Positions 10,401 through 22,000 of a stretch of 64,000 bases of DNA are shown one piece after another. The position numbers were made by a program, and so were the translations under genes. Positions within the stretch are counted from its first letter, which is position 1; every line of letters starts with the position of its first letter. The stretch comes from Aspidapion aeneum (taxonomy: Eukaryota > Arthropoda > Insecta > Coleoptera > Brentidae). The notes beneath the pieces are model-generated. The model worked only from the letters and a program-made list of their open reading frames with translations, had not been told where the DNA came from and did no database searches. Location: positions 208,169,013 to 208,233,012 of the forward strand of contig OY755038.1 in assembly GCA_963576565.1 (NCBI GenBank), given 5' to 3'.

Positions 10401-13400
10401 AACATGTGATGTGCAAAAAGTTCTTTTTGGTACTATCACTGAAAGTTGTATTTTATATTGTTTTTCCAAAAAATGGGCGCAAAATTCATGCAGAAGAGTA
10501 AGTCGCTGTAATCCTTTATACATTTTGTATACATTTTGTAAATAGTAAATTTAATTATTATAAATGTATATTTTATTACAACTGTGCCTTATGAAAATAT
10601 AGAAAAAAATATTGATTTTTAAATTACACAACTGCCCTGCTTGTTTTGCCACATATACGTACCCCATTTTACCCGGTATGCGGGGCAAAGTCAACTTATA
10701 ATAAAGGTATGAAGTTCTGTGGCGAAAAGGGCGCTTCATGTGCCTAGTCGCCAGGCCTAGAGCCTACGCCACACCACTACTACTACTAAATGATCGCTTC
10801 AGCTGAAAATTAAAAACGTAAAGATAACATATATCTGGCCAACTTAATTCCAATTGACGAATGCACAACATACCACAAACGTTAATTTAATATAGTTTCA
10901 CACTCCTTCAACTTTATGTTTATTTTAATTTGTTTATTTATTTTTATTAGATTTATGGCTTTTTACAAACTACCGAATTTTAGTAAAAAAATTTGACTGC
11001 ATTAAAAAAATCAATATAAAAATAACTTTAGTAATTTTATTACTCTGAGAAAATAACCTTAAAAAATGGCGGTAACATTAAACGACGGCCACCGTAAGTA
11101 CCAGGCGCCGTTACCGCACATAACAAAAAAAGATCGAGAATCTGCTAATGCGCAAACTCCGTAATAACAATAACGGTAAAAAAGTGTAAAATATGCGACC
11201 CAAAATGTCTCGGATGTCATAGGCAAAGTGTCTCCATTTGAAAATGCAATTGGCTTGCGAGCAAACCACGGCCTATCACTGGGGCTAAACCTTAGAGACC
11301 CTTTCGTTTTATGCTTGGGGTTTGCCTTAATACCCGGCTGGTCTTGGTAAAAGCGCGCACTCTTTAGTTGCATCTGTAAATGGAGACACTATACTTATTA
11401 TAATAGACGATTTGCCGGGAGCACAAAGTATACCTATACTTTGTGCTGTCAGAATGGGTTGCAAGCAAGAAATGCGTATTAACTTGGATATTTATAAACT
11501 TTCGGAGGCGCAAGTCATTTTCGTACAGAAATCCCGATTGGATTAATTTGCCATTTTTTATTTTTGTAAATAGGTAATCACAAAAAAAAACAATGCAAAG
11601 AATAAAAAAAAATCAGTTATCAAACACCTCCCCAAAAGAAAACAAACAAAAATACAAAGTGGTTATTTAAAAAAGTAGCGCTCAGCTGTCAAATTTTAAC
11701 AAACCGTTAAAATACGGCCAAGTTACATAGAGTATATTTCATTATTTTTGGGATAACTTTTGACTGTGTCACTTGTCATCAAGATAACAGCTGTCCAAGG
11801 GTGCACAGGTCCAGATTCAAACAGGAAAAATAAAGATAAGGGGTCGTTCACAAATTAGGCTGGTATATACGTAAGTAGGTATTTTTAAAGTATCTGGTTC
11901 TTCTTTAAGTGATTTAAAGATAATAGGGACCTATTGCAATAGTGCCAGGCACTAATTGTGCCGGGCACTATATTGACAGTTTCGCATTACAAGAACAGCT
12001 GTCGGTTCATCAAAATGAGGCCATTGTGTATTATAAAAGCCGAAATTAATAGTGACGCCACTATTAATGGAAAATAAATGACTGGATTTATAAATTCGAC
12101 TTTGGTATGTCAATTTTGAAAGATCAACTGTCAGTTTTTAATGCGAAACAATATAGTGCCCGGCACAATTTGTGCCTGGCTTTATTGCAATAGGTCCCCA
12201 ATCTCTTACTAAAAATATGGACATAATGTATTATGGGTTTTATTTTTAATGGTATCAAAGTAAAAAAAAAAAATCTTAATATCTAATCGTTTAGTCGACT
12301 TCGTTGGCACTGCTGTTTGTAGTGACAAGAGGCGAATTTGCTACTAATTAGATTAAAATAATTAAGTCCAGTGGCGTCCCGAAATACATCGTAACCAATA
12401 TTTTTGACAAAATACCTGTGCGTTACCAAATGTTTTCCAATTTGGATTTTGTATTAGATAACGACAAACACAAATTACCTACTCCTTTTTTCTAAATCAA
12501 ACCAAACCTACCTCAAAATAATCATCCATACTAAGATCCATATTGTGATTTAAATCTAAAAAAATAATCAGATATCATATTTACATATACTCTAAGTTTC
12601 TATCACCACAAACTAACTTAAAAGTGCCTCCTGGCCCGTAAGACATTTTTAGGTCCTTTTTTGAAAAAACACTAGTTTTGAAAAACAGTAAGACGACCAC
12701 AACAACCAAGTTGATAAACAGGATTGTCCGCCATTTTAAATTAGCCATGTCGGTTCATATTTTTTTGAGTTTCAGTAAAAACTATTATCCGCGACCTTAA
12801 ACAACCCAAGGTTGATAAATAAAGAAACCGGTCATTTTGGAGCCGCCATTTAAAATTTTTTCAAGTTTCAATTAAAAATTATAATCAGCGACCAAAAACA
12901 ATGCAAAGTTTCGAACTCGATACTCATTGGTTCATAAATGGAAAAACCGCCAACAAAAATATTTATAGGATTTGATGCTGTTTTGCACGTTTAAAAAGTT
13001 TTTGAGGGTTTGTGGTAAAAACGCGTTTGATTAGAGATCCCGCTGAGAGCGCTCCATTTAGGATTTGGATCTATCAAGGATCAGTTTGCAGTTGCTCCCA
13101 CAGAGATCTGCTCCAACAAGGAGCGATTTCTGAGCGGTCAAGAGCAGTGTTGATCCAAAAAGGTATTAGTGTGTATAATATAAATCGCCAATTCTTGGTA
13201 CAAAGGTAACAAGCGGTTAAGGGCGACTTTGAGGGGGAGTAACCTGGTAAATATCCATAGAAAAAACATAATACAGGGTGTCCCAAAAGTCCGAGTCCTC
13301 CCAAATATCTTCTGAATTATTATATATAGTTCCATATTTAGCAGTAACAAATAGTATCAAGAGATCTATTTTATAAAGTGGTGAGTGTACCGCCCCTCCA

Positions 13401-14208
13401 TAAAATAGATCTTTTAATGTTATTGGTTACTGTCAAATTGGTTCAAAAGATATTTGGGTGGACTCGGAATTTTGGGATACCCTGTATATTAGTTAATAGA
13501 TATGGGTCTAACCGCATAATCAGCACCCCTAGAGAAAAAGTAATTACGTAAATAGTGCTTCTGTCATCCAATACGCCCCACTCCCCCCTCCCTCCGAGAT
13601 TTTAGCCCAGATCCGCGCTTGCAAGAGATGTAAACAATGGTATTGCGCATGTCCGGTACACAGCACGCGTGGCTGCACGGTCTGAAAAGCTTGCTGCTTG
13701 CAAACACGTCGAACCGTGCTTGCACGCTAAAAATGATTAATTGATTCCCATTGGCCTAGCTTGCCTGCTGGCATTCAACTCCGTCAGCGAACACGACAGA
13801 ACAAGTGACAACTATCGTGCTGGAGTGCAACTCGGCCAGCAAACACGATTAGAAATGCAGCTTTACTTTTAGGCACAAGAAGAAAAATCACATTCATTAT
13901 CTACTTTCGTAGAAGAAAAATGCGACGCAATCTACAGAAATAAACCTTTACTACAGAAATCCGAACTGGATATGCAAGGTGCAATGTTTTGTTTTGAAGT
14001 GCTTTTGGCAGTGCGCGAAGCTGACCATGATGACGAACTTGATATTAAGGCATTCTACAAATACCTTCGCAGGATAATGGGCAACCAACCAACAGCAGAA
14101 GTGGATAAATTGACCACTAAATGTCAATCTTTAAAAGGTATTGAATTCCTTACTTGTATCTTTGACAACAGTGATAGTTATGTATCTGCCATCAATCATT
14201 GGGTTTAA
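7496..14208 (+). CDS. Array gene A: small secreted four-cysteine protein, possibly minus-C odorant-binding-like
   Basis: Exon 1 (7496-7549) encodes an 18-residue hydrophobic signal peptide, 'MKPLAVLFAVVSIIVVVK', followed by a GTAAGT donor. Exon 2 (13873-14208) follows an AG acceptor in phase 0 and encodes 111 residues. Signal cleavage is likely after K-A, before 'QEEKSHS'. Mature Cys residues fall in 'EEKC', 'FCF', 'TKC' and 'LTC', with spacings 22, 43 and 10. The block from 'FCFEVLLAV' through 'DDELDIKAFYKYL' resembles the C3 helix and the D-G-x-L-D motif of odorant-binding proteins, which also often have a separate signal exon and occur in tandem arrays. The C-terminal cysteine spacing is not classical, so the family call is tentative. 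AATAAA lies at 14301. Intron A contains a Jockey-like element and two MITEs. Confidence 0.6.
7966..9510 (-). pseudogene. Reverse transcriptase of the intron A Jockey-like element
   Basis: One frame covers the whole interval with a single TAG at 8803-8805. Upstream of the stop are 'KISKIVPIYKNKGDR', 'SNYRNVALQ' and 'FDMSRAFDAVDH'. Downstream are 'PQGSCLSPTLFNVYVDSL', the catalytic 'FADD' box and 'FLGLFIDQKLTW', the standard RT blocks in order. The stop falls between the 'FDxSRAFD' and 'PQGS' motifs, so the copy cannot make an active enzyme without readthrough. The frame also lacks its N-terminal coding part. Confidence 0.88.
9755..10262 (-). pseudogene. Endonuclease C-terminal fragment of the intron A Jockey-like element
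   Basis: The 'GDFNV' motif of the exonuclease-endonuclease-phosphatase fold is visible on the minus strand near 10215-10240. An open frame (10168-9755) follows with 'SSCIDNFYID' and 'ENHLSDHTFQ'; the 'SDH' is the terminal catalytic motif of the fold. It continues into the linker before the RT. Disabled by 5' truncation and a break between 9510 and 9755. Confidence 0.7.
10334..10353 (+). repeat. (TC)n microsatellite
   Basis: About ten TC units. The paralogous position in unit B (near 16190) has unique sequence instead, so the array arose in unit A only. Confidence 0.9.
10720..10790 (+). repeat. 3'-UTR tail of the non-LTR family seen at 647-1240
   Basis: This shares GGCGAAAAGGGCGCTTCATG and the following CTAGTCGCCAGGCCTAGAGCC block, then a (CTA)n end. 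The copy is only ~75 bp. It is present in both units A and B, so it predates their duplication. Confidence 0.8.
11066..11560 (+). other. Conserved intronic segment of unknown nature (unit A copy)
   Basis: This segment and its unit B copy (25118-25600) keep several partly open plus-strand frames, for example one starting 'MAVTLNDGHRKYQAPLPHI' and one containing 'ILIIIDDLPGAQS'. A ~25-bp inverted repeat, AGTGTCTCCATTT to AAATGGAGACACT, spans the middle. Stops separate the frames. It may be a decayed transposon or a lost exon. I do not recognise it. Confidence 0.3.
11925..12199. mobile_element. 275-bp MITE with GGGACCTATTGCAATA ends, unit A only
   Basis: The ends are inverted: GGGACCTATTGCAATAGTGC on the left and the complement of GGGGACCTATTGCAATAAAG on the right. 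The inverted match continues inward through GGGCACTATATTG. Unit B reads straight through (GATAATCTCTTAC), so the insertion followed the duplication. A 3-bp AAT duplication is compatible with PIF/Harbinger, but that is a guess. A fragment of the same family lies at 40012-40043. Confidence 0.8.
13274..13484. mobile_element. 211-bp palindromic MITE (mariner-type ends), unit A copy
   Basis: It begins CAGGGTGTCCCAAAA and ends in the diverged complement, flanked by TA on both sides. The arms are about 100 bp each, so the whole element folds back. A copy of the same length occupies the paralogous site in unit B (27083-27293), so the insertion predates the duplication. Confidence 0.88.
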
Positions 14209-14884
14209 ACTATATGTATAGTTACAAACACTAAAATATAAACAATAATGCTTGAAATAATGTGTTTTTAAATTTAAGTAGACAATATTCGGTCAATATA
14301 AATAAAAGTAACTGCATAAGGGGAACCGTAAAGGAACCGTAAGCGTGCAGCACGTTTTGTGTGCGTTTTCATGTCTGACCGTACACTCACTGGCGTAACT
14401 GTGGGCCTCCCCCAGAGCTTTCCAGGCAGCCGCAGCGCCACGAAAACTTAGAACCTTAACCATCGAGAAAAAGTTGAAAATTTTAAGAAAAGTATGTATA
14501 CATTTATTTTAAGTTAGTTTTGTACTTTTCAACTGTTTTATTGCAATAAAATATTTTATTGGAATATATGATTTTTTTTTCTTTTACTCGAACTCTCCAT
14601 AACTCGAACTGTTTTGTTGTTCCTTTAAGTTCGAGTTATAAGGGTTTGACTATAATCAAGTTTAGTTATTATGTGCAAGAATTTGACTAATACCCCGCAC
14701 TTTATTTCGCTTTTTATCCAAAAGGAAAAAAAAATGGCATTGTAGTTTTTTCATATTTTTGAGCTAAGTTTATAAATAGTAAAAAATTCAGACGTAACTC
14801 GGTCGAACTTTTTTTGCCAGTCGTTCAAAATTTAAAATAAAAACAAGATAAAAACACCCAAATATTTTTTTTCACTTACATATA

Positions 14885-15531
14885 CAGTGAAACCTCCCAT
14901 AAGAGGACACTCACGGTTCCGTCGATTTTGTCCGCTTATTGGAGGTGTCCGCTTATGAGAGGGAACTGCGAAATTGTAATATATATTAATTAACAATTTC
15001 CGCTGCTTGAGTTTTTCCGATATTAAATGTTTCAGCGATCTTTCGTGCTGATAGATGATCCTTCTCCGAAACGTTAACAACTTCCATTTTTTCACGTAAA
15101 CTAAGAAGTTTTTTACGGCATAATTTCAAAGAGATCTATTAGTGCCTAATTGAACAGTAAAAATAAAACACAGCAGTCCCGCCCCCGCCGAATAAAATAT
15201 GTTGTAAATACGACAGAAGTATTTAGTCTCCGCATTAAAAAGGTAAGAGGTAATTCCCCGGCTGCAGAATGCGTTGTTGCCAACATACTACATAATGTTT
15301 ATGCCCATGTCGTGCAGCACTTCATCCAGTCGTCAAAGGTTCGCGTCCGGTTAAGGGAGGTTTTAAAATTTTTTAACCAAAAAAAATTGTCCGCGTATGG
15401 TTATTAGAGTGTCCGGTTATAGGAGTGAATTTTACATGGAAAGAAATAGTGAAAAGCTTGGTTCCAAAAAATTTGTCCGCTTAAAGGGAGTGTCCGCTTA
15501 ATAGAGGTATCCGCAAGAAGATGTTTCACTG
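14885..15531 (-). mobile_element. Pogo/Tigger-like DNA transposon relic upstream of gene B
   Basis: Terminal inverted repeats CAGTGAAACCTC and CAGTGAAACATC are flanked by TA (14883-14884, 15532-15533). Unit A has the empty site. On the minus strand near 15125-15000 a frame reads 'LSLREKMEVVNVSEKDHLSA', then 'RKIAETFNIGKTQAA', the CENP-B/Tigger N-terminal helix-turn-helix. The rest of the transposase is missing. The subterminal zones are rich in GTCCGCTTA-type repeats. It sits about 520 bp upstream of exon 1 of gene B. Confidence 0.85.
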
Positions 15532-16054
15532 TATACAGGTTTTAATAGAAAAATAGAAATTTATACGTTACTTATCTAACTCTTTAAAATTCATGGCCTC
15601 AAATTATATCATTCCACAATTTTATTTCAAATGTTCGAAATCAAAACTGATGTTTCGTCATGGCCAAGACTGTATTTCATAAGTTTTGGATTTCAAAGCC
15701 TACTCAATTAAAACTACTACTCCAAAAATTAAAACAAGGGTGGGTTTCCAGTTCCTGGTAATCTAAAAAAGAAAATTCGTCAAAATCAATCAAAATCAAA
15801 TATTGTTCCGCTAACTAGCGATTTTTCGGTATGTGCGGCGACGATGGAAGTGGCGGGAATCTGAATACGATTTTTTTTGGTTAAAATTAATTGGATTTGT
15901 TTATTATCCATTGTTCTGTTTTGTAAAATCATTTTTTATTTAATTTGTTGAGTAGCTTATTTATGATAAATAAATATATAAATTGTTTAAGGTAAACTTG
16001 CTCTGATCATCTATTACTTTCAACTTGCAAAATATAGAAATTGCAGCAAAAAAA

Positions 16055-19000
16055 ATGAAATTTTTGGCTGTTTTGTTTGCGGTTGTATCCATTATTGTTG
16101 TTGTTAAAGTAAGTAGGAATAGGGGAAAGGGGTACAGAGGTAAAACGGTAAGGTAGGTAAATTGCACAAGGATAAAACCTCTTAATATCAGATGTGTTAT
16201 CCCCATGACTGGTTCAGTTCTCTGCAATATGATTGGTGCCGGTCGGCTGACCTTAAGTTGGTTTTTGCTCAATATGTGATGTGCTCTGTTTATTGTTAAA
16301 ATGGTTTGCGCATTTTGTGACGGTAAGTACATTTTTTACAGACTTTTCAAAATTTTGTTTACATTGACCAATTAGTGGGTTTAGGTACTATTCATAATTA
16401 AACGCGTTGTCCGTAAAATTAGCTTTTTAATGTGTTTGATTTTTGTTTGAATTTACCTGGTGGTTTGGGGCAAAACGGGGTACCAGGGTATACCTAGTAA
16501 CATACATGCCATTTTAGCCCAAAAAAAGTTATTTTTGAAAAAAAGTTCTTTTTGGTACTATCACTGAAAGTTGTATTTTATATTGTTTTTGCAAAAAATG
16601 GGCGCAAAATTCATGTAGAAGAGTAAGTCGCTGTAATCCTTTATATATTTTGTATACATTTTGTAAATACTAAATTTAATTATTATAAATGTATATTTTA
16701 TTACAACTTTTTATTGTTTTAACAAGTATTTTAATCTTGATTAATATTTTAATAAATAAAATTTAAGTGCCTTATAAAAATATAGAAAAAAATATTGATT
16801 CTATTACACAACTGCCCTGCTTGTTTTGCCACACATACGTACCCCATTTTACCCGGTATGCGGGGTGGGGCTCCCTGGTGGTCCAGATAGGAGAGTTGTC
16901 TGGAATTTAACGGTGTCAGATGTGGACTGTAATTTTAAGGGAATAAGGTCATAGGCTAAGCTGGTACAAGGGATTCTGAAATGGTCTAGTTTACCTTCTA
17001 GGTTAGTGTAGCAATAAACAAATGTATGTAAGGTAAAAATAATGCATTTTCACTTACCATTTTTATACAGGAAGCGGAACTCATGGGAGGACACGCTGTT
17101 AAACCGTGCTTTTTGCACCCCACATGAATGTGGTAGGAGAGTCGCTAACACGCGTGTATTATCGTTCGAAGGCGAAACGGTTCTCTCTGTTGCGGCAGCA
17201 GGTATCGCTGCTGCGTTCATTCTCCCACATGGCGCCCAGTGGCGTCGTTAATCCATAGGCGTAGGAGAAAAGGGAATAAGTAGGAGGGAATGAGATTACG
17301 AAGGTCCATATTAAAGGAACTAGGAACCTTAGTAATTCAAAATGCATTTTATGTAAAGTAAATTAATTATAGCAAATTGTAATATTTGCCTTTAAAACCG
17401 CGGGAGTTTCAAATGCAAATAACCCAGTAATTTTAAGTACTTAATTAGTTAATTGATACTAAATAAACAAAAAATAGAAAATGCTCTAGTGAATCACCAA
17501 ATAGCCTAATTCGAACCAATTTGGTAAATTATAGTAAAAAGAACATATTTACAAAAAGGAAGGCGGGACGAACCATTTCCCACCCCCCTGAGAATGCCCA
17601 GGGGCATTTCAGAGAGTTTAATTTGTAGGCAGGGCGCATAGTTTTACCAAAGGCCGTTTGTAGGTACCTTTAGTAGTCTTTACAATAGCAACCCGTGGAA
17701 CATTATCAGAACCTTTAATAAGGTCTTCAATGCGGCCTAGGGGCCAATCCAATGGAGTGGAATTTTCATCTTTGATCAGTACCATAGTACCAATATCAAT
17801 GGAAGCAAGAGGTTGGTGCCATTTGGCTCGCTGTTGCAAAGTGTGCAAATATTCGCGATGCCAGCGAATCCAAAAATCGCGGTGCATTCTTTGCAACAGT
17901 TGCCACCTGGACAGCCTGTTTAACGCAATATCGCAGTAGTTTGGATCGGGTATTGTACCTGGAGGCCTCAAATTTAAAAAATTATTAGGAGTCAAGACCG
18001 CCAGATCAGTAGGATCGGTGCTTAAGGCACATAAAGGACGTGAGTTCATTATGGCTTCAACTTGGGTTAAAACCGTATTTAATTCCTCATAGGTGAGTAT
18101 TTGATTTCCAACTACCCTGTGAAGATGAGTCTTTAAAGATTTAATGTTTGACTCCCAAATGCCTCCCATGTGGGGAGCAGCAGGTGGGTTAAAAGACCAA
18201 ACTATACCTTCCCCCTTCACGCAATCAGAAAAAATTTGTCGCAAGTATTTTTCAGAGGCCACGAAGTTGGTCCCGCAGTCTGAAGAGATCTTTGAGCATA
18301 GTCCTCTTCTAGCTATGAAGCGGCGCAGAGCAGCCAGAAAGGCTTCTGATGTCATATCAGAGACTAACTCTAAATGCACGGCTTTAACAGCGCAACAGAT
18401 AAATAAACAGACATATGCTTTCATGGTTTTGGCACCTCTGGTCCGACCAAGAGTAATCGTGAACGGACCACAAAAATCTATACCTACATTTTCGAACACC
18501 TTTGCTTCGGAAACTCTAAATTTCGGTAGGTTACCCATAGGGGGTTGAAGGGAGTTAGGTTTAGTTTTCCAGCAAGTATGGCAAGAACTTAAAACTTTTC
18601 TCACTACCTTTTTAGCAGACAATACCCAGAAGTTTTGCATTAGTAAAAAAGTTGTGGTCTGTATACCACAATGAAGATTGCTGCGATGCAAATCTAAAAT
18701 CAGTAATTCAGTGAATTTTGCACTAGAAGGCAAAAGAATTGGAAATTTTTTATCGTATGATAAATTTGAATGGCATAAACGGCCTCCAACACGAAGCAAA
18801 TCGTAGCTTTCATTATGCAAAAATGGACATAATTTTTGAAAAGCTTTTGGAAGCTGTTTCTTATCTTTTAGTAATTCAATTTCTTTTTGGAAAGAAAAAG
18901 ATTGTACGCATTTCGAAATAAAAAGTAAGCTTTTGTAGTAATCCTGATTTGTAAGGTAATCAGTAGCAAAATTGTATGAGGGATTTTTAAACCTTTGTAA

Positions 19001-22000
19001 CCCTCGCAAAAAGTAAGCAACTATTCTCTTAATTTTAAAAAGAGAACTGTATTTTTCAAACAAGTTGTTTACATAATATTCAACTGTTTGTTCGCAAGTA
19101 AAAACGTTAAAAATATTTTTTCGCTGTTCTTCCAAAACTGCATTCCCATCGTAAGTAACTGTCATAAAATCCCAAGTATTTGTAGGTTGGTTTAGAAAAG
19201 AAGGCCCTTCTAACCAAAAATAAAATCTTTGTAAATCAGAGGGATACATTTCCCTAGTACCGCAGTCAGCAGGATTTTGTTCAGTAGGAACATAATGCCA
19301 AAACTCAGGGCTAATTCTTCCTTGTATATAGGCAGTTCTATTCGAAACAAATGTTTTAAATTTGTGAGGAGATCCCTGAATCCAAGATAAGGTCACTGTG
19401 CTATCAGTAAAAGCAAGAATTTTATCAAATTTAATTTTTTCCGAGAACGTTTCTAGTAAAAAATCCATTAATTTAGCCAACAAAACAGCTCCTAAAAGCT
19501 CTAGTCTTGGTAAAGTTAGTTTACGACGCAACGGTGCGACTCTAGATTTACTACAAACAAAAAAAACTTTAATGTTTCCATCAGAATAAAAAATTCGAAT
19601 ATAAGCGACAGCACAATAGGCCCGTTCTGAACTATCGCAAAATCCTACTAGCTGGATTTGACTAGCATTAGGCAAAATTATTTGACGAGGAATTTTAACA
19701 GAATGCAAAAACTTTAATTCATTTTTAAATTTTTCCCATTTAAAAACAATTTCCGGACTGACAGGGTCGTCCCAGTTTAAGTCTTCTGCCCAGCAGTATT
19801 GAACAATTAATTTTAAAATTAAAACTATTGGCGCCAAAAAAGACAGAGGGTCGTAAATGCGGGCCAAATTACTTAAAATTGTTCTTTTAGTGCATGTTTG
19901 GAGAGAACAGTCGAAAGTATAAAAAAATTCATCAGTATGAGGGTTCCAATTTAAACCGAGAATTTTCAAAGTTGAATTTTCAGCATCTAAATCGAGAGAA
20001 AGAGCCTTCATCGAAATGTGTGACTCAGGAAGATCGGATAGTAACTCGGGACAATTGCTCGCCCATTTACGCAATTCGAATCCACCTCGGCTAAGTAGCT
20101 CGATTAATTGATTTTTCATCTCAGTGGCCTTAAAAAAGTCATCACTTCCCGAAATCACATCATCGACAAAAACTGCCTCCTCAATGATTTTTGAGGCAAG
20201 AGGAAGGTCCTCATGCTCTCTAGCAAGTTGCAGCAAAGTTCTGATAGCCAAAAAGGGGCTACAAGAGACCCCGAATAAAACTCTATTTATTTCGAAGTCT
20301 TGAATAGGCTGGTTAGGATCAAACCTCCAAACTATTCTTTGAAAATTAGTTTGACTAGGGTCAACTAAAATCATCCTGTACATTTGACGGATGTCGCAAC
20401 AAAAGCAAAATTTATGCAAACGATAAAGTAATAAAATTTTTTGTAAGTCCCTTTGTAAAGGGGGCCCAGTATAAACAGCGTTGTTGAGCGAGATTTTGCC
20501 AGGGGCGTGCATGCTCGCATCAAAAACCACCCTCAGGGGGGTGCTAGTAGAATCTTTTTTAAACACCGCATGGTGTGCAATATAAAAATGATTTGAAATT
20601 TCGGTCGGCAAAGGTGCAGAAACCGGTTGCATATGATTATTATCTAAATAATCTTGTAAAACAGAGCTGTAGGCAGCATAAAAATCAGGGTTTTGTAGCA
20701 ATTTCTTCTCAAGGGAGAAAAAACGACGTACGGCAATGGATCGAGTGTCGCCAAAATCTGGAGCAGTAACTTTAAATGGTAAAGATACAATATATCTCCC
20801 CTCCTCATTTTTTGAGGTAGTTTTCAAAAAATAATTTTCGCAAAACTCATCTTCGGGGTCAATGGCCTTGACATTAGGTATGTCATCTATTTGCCAAAAT
20901 CGTTGTAGATTTTTATCTAAATTGACAAAAGAATCGTTCATTGACGTAGTAAAAAATGTTTTAATTTGATTTGTAGTTGAAGGTGAAAGTGAAAGATTGC
21001 CCATTATTCCCCAACCAAAAATAGTATTAATGCAGACGGGGTTGTTGGGTCCCGTAGACAAACGACCATCTAGCAAAATGTAAGGGTACACATCGCCGCC
21101 CAACAATAAATCAATTTTATCGCTTTTATTAAAGCCTGGGTCAGCTAGTGCTAAGTTGGCGAGAAAAGGAAAACTTTTAATCGAAAATGAGGAATGAGGT
21201 AAATCACTACAAATTTTATCGAGTATTATCGCATCAAAATTAAAAACAAAATTATTATCACGCAAAGAGGATATATTGCAATTAATTCCAGATTTTGCCG
21301 AAGTTGTCATTCGATCTAAGCTTTGTAGAGTCATGGCGATATTAAATTTAGGAAGGCCCAAACTATCAGCACATGACTTAGATATAAATGAAGATTGAGC
21401 ACCAGAGTCACAGATGGCGCGCACTGTGTGCCAATTTTGAAAAACATCCTGTATTTGTATTAAAGCGGTACAGAGAAGTACTTCGCGATCATTTAAAGAC
21501 ATACCAGTAACAATGGTGTTAGTGGTTCTATTAAATTCGGTAGCCACGGGGCTCCTCGGGGGTTGCACTGCAGAAGTAGAGGGGCTACTCGCAGAACTAG
21601 GTGTAGAATTAATAGGAAAAAAATGTAAGAGACTGTGATGAAATTGGCCACAATGTAAACATCTTTTTTCTGATTTGCATTGCTGGGGTAAATTATGCTT
21701 TGAGGCCAAACAGTTGACACACGCTTTATGTTGTTTAACAATCTCAAAACGTTGCTGGGGAGTTTTCGCCAAAAAATTAGGACATCTGTATATTATATGA
21801 TCGCCACTTTTACAGAGAAAACAAAAATTTTGAGGGTTTGGAGTATTATTTAAGCCACTTTGGCCATTTGGATACTGGGAGGCATTTTTGGAGGCTCTCT
21901 GAAACAAAGCAGATCGATTTTGAAACTTTGCTTGATTTTTCTGACTTGAAATTGACAAATCTTTATTTTTTAAGTAATCTTGAGTTTGTTGTATTTGTTC

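Larger units (their letters stand above)
6655..14530 (+). repeat. Tandem duplication unit A
   Basis: This unit and 14535-28490 are direct copies of the same segment: upstream region, exon 1, intron, exon 2 and 3' flank. Both begin with a TTGCAATAAAATATTTTATT block and both carry the same ancestral intronic MITE (13274 / 27083) and non-LTR tail (10720 / 24758). The length difference comes mostly from transposons that entered one copy only. Confidence 0.88.

Noticed and set aside
11059..11373. Minus-strand 104-codon frame, repeated at 25113-25418
   Set aside because: It shares DNA with plus-strand frames, has no recognisable motif, and its conservation follows from the unit duplication.
16130..16860. 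Possible DNA transposon with GGGGTAAAACGGG-like ends in introns A, B and C
   Set aside because: The two ends (near 16135 or 37285, and near 16845) are only roughly inverted, no target duplication is clear, and an ATG exon with GTAAGTAC near 16300 had no continuation. Kept only as intron sequence.
17042..17347. Short frames in both orientations, repeated identically at 24188-24493
   Set aside because: They lie inside the two BEL/Pao LTRs; identity reflects LTR identity, not a duplicated gene.
18144..18548. Plus-strand frames of 60-134 codons within 17618-22900
   Set aside because: Antisense shadows of the intact BEL/Pao polyprotein.
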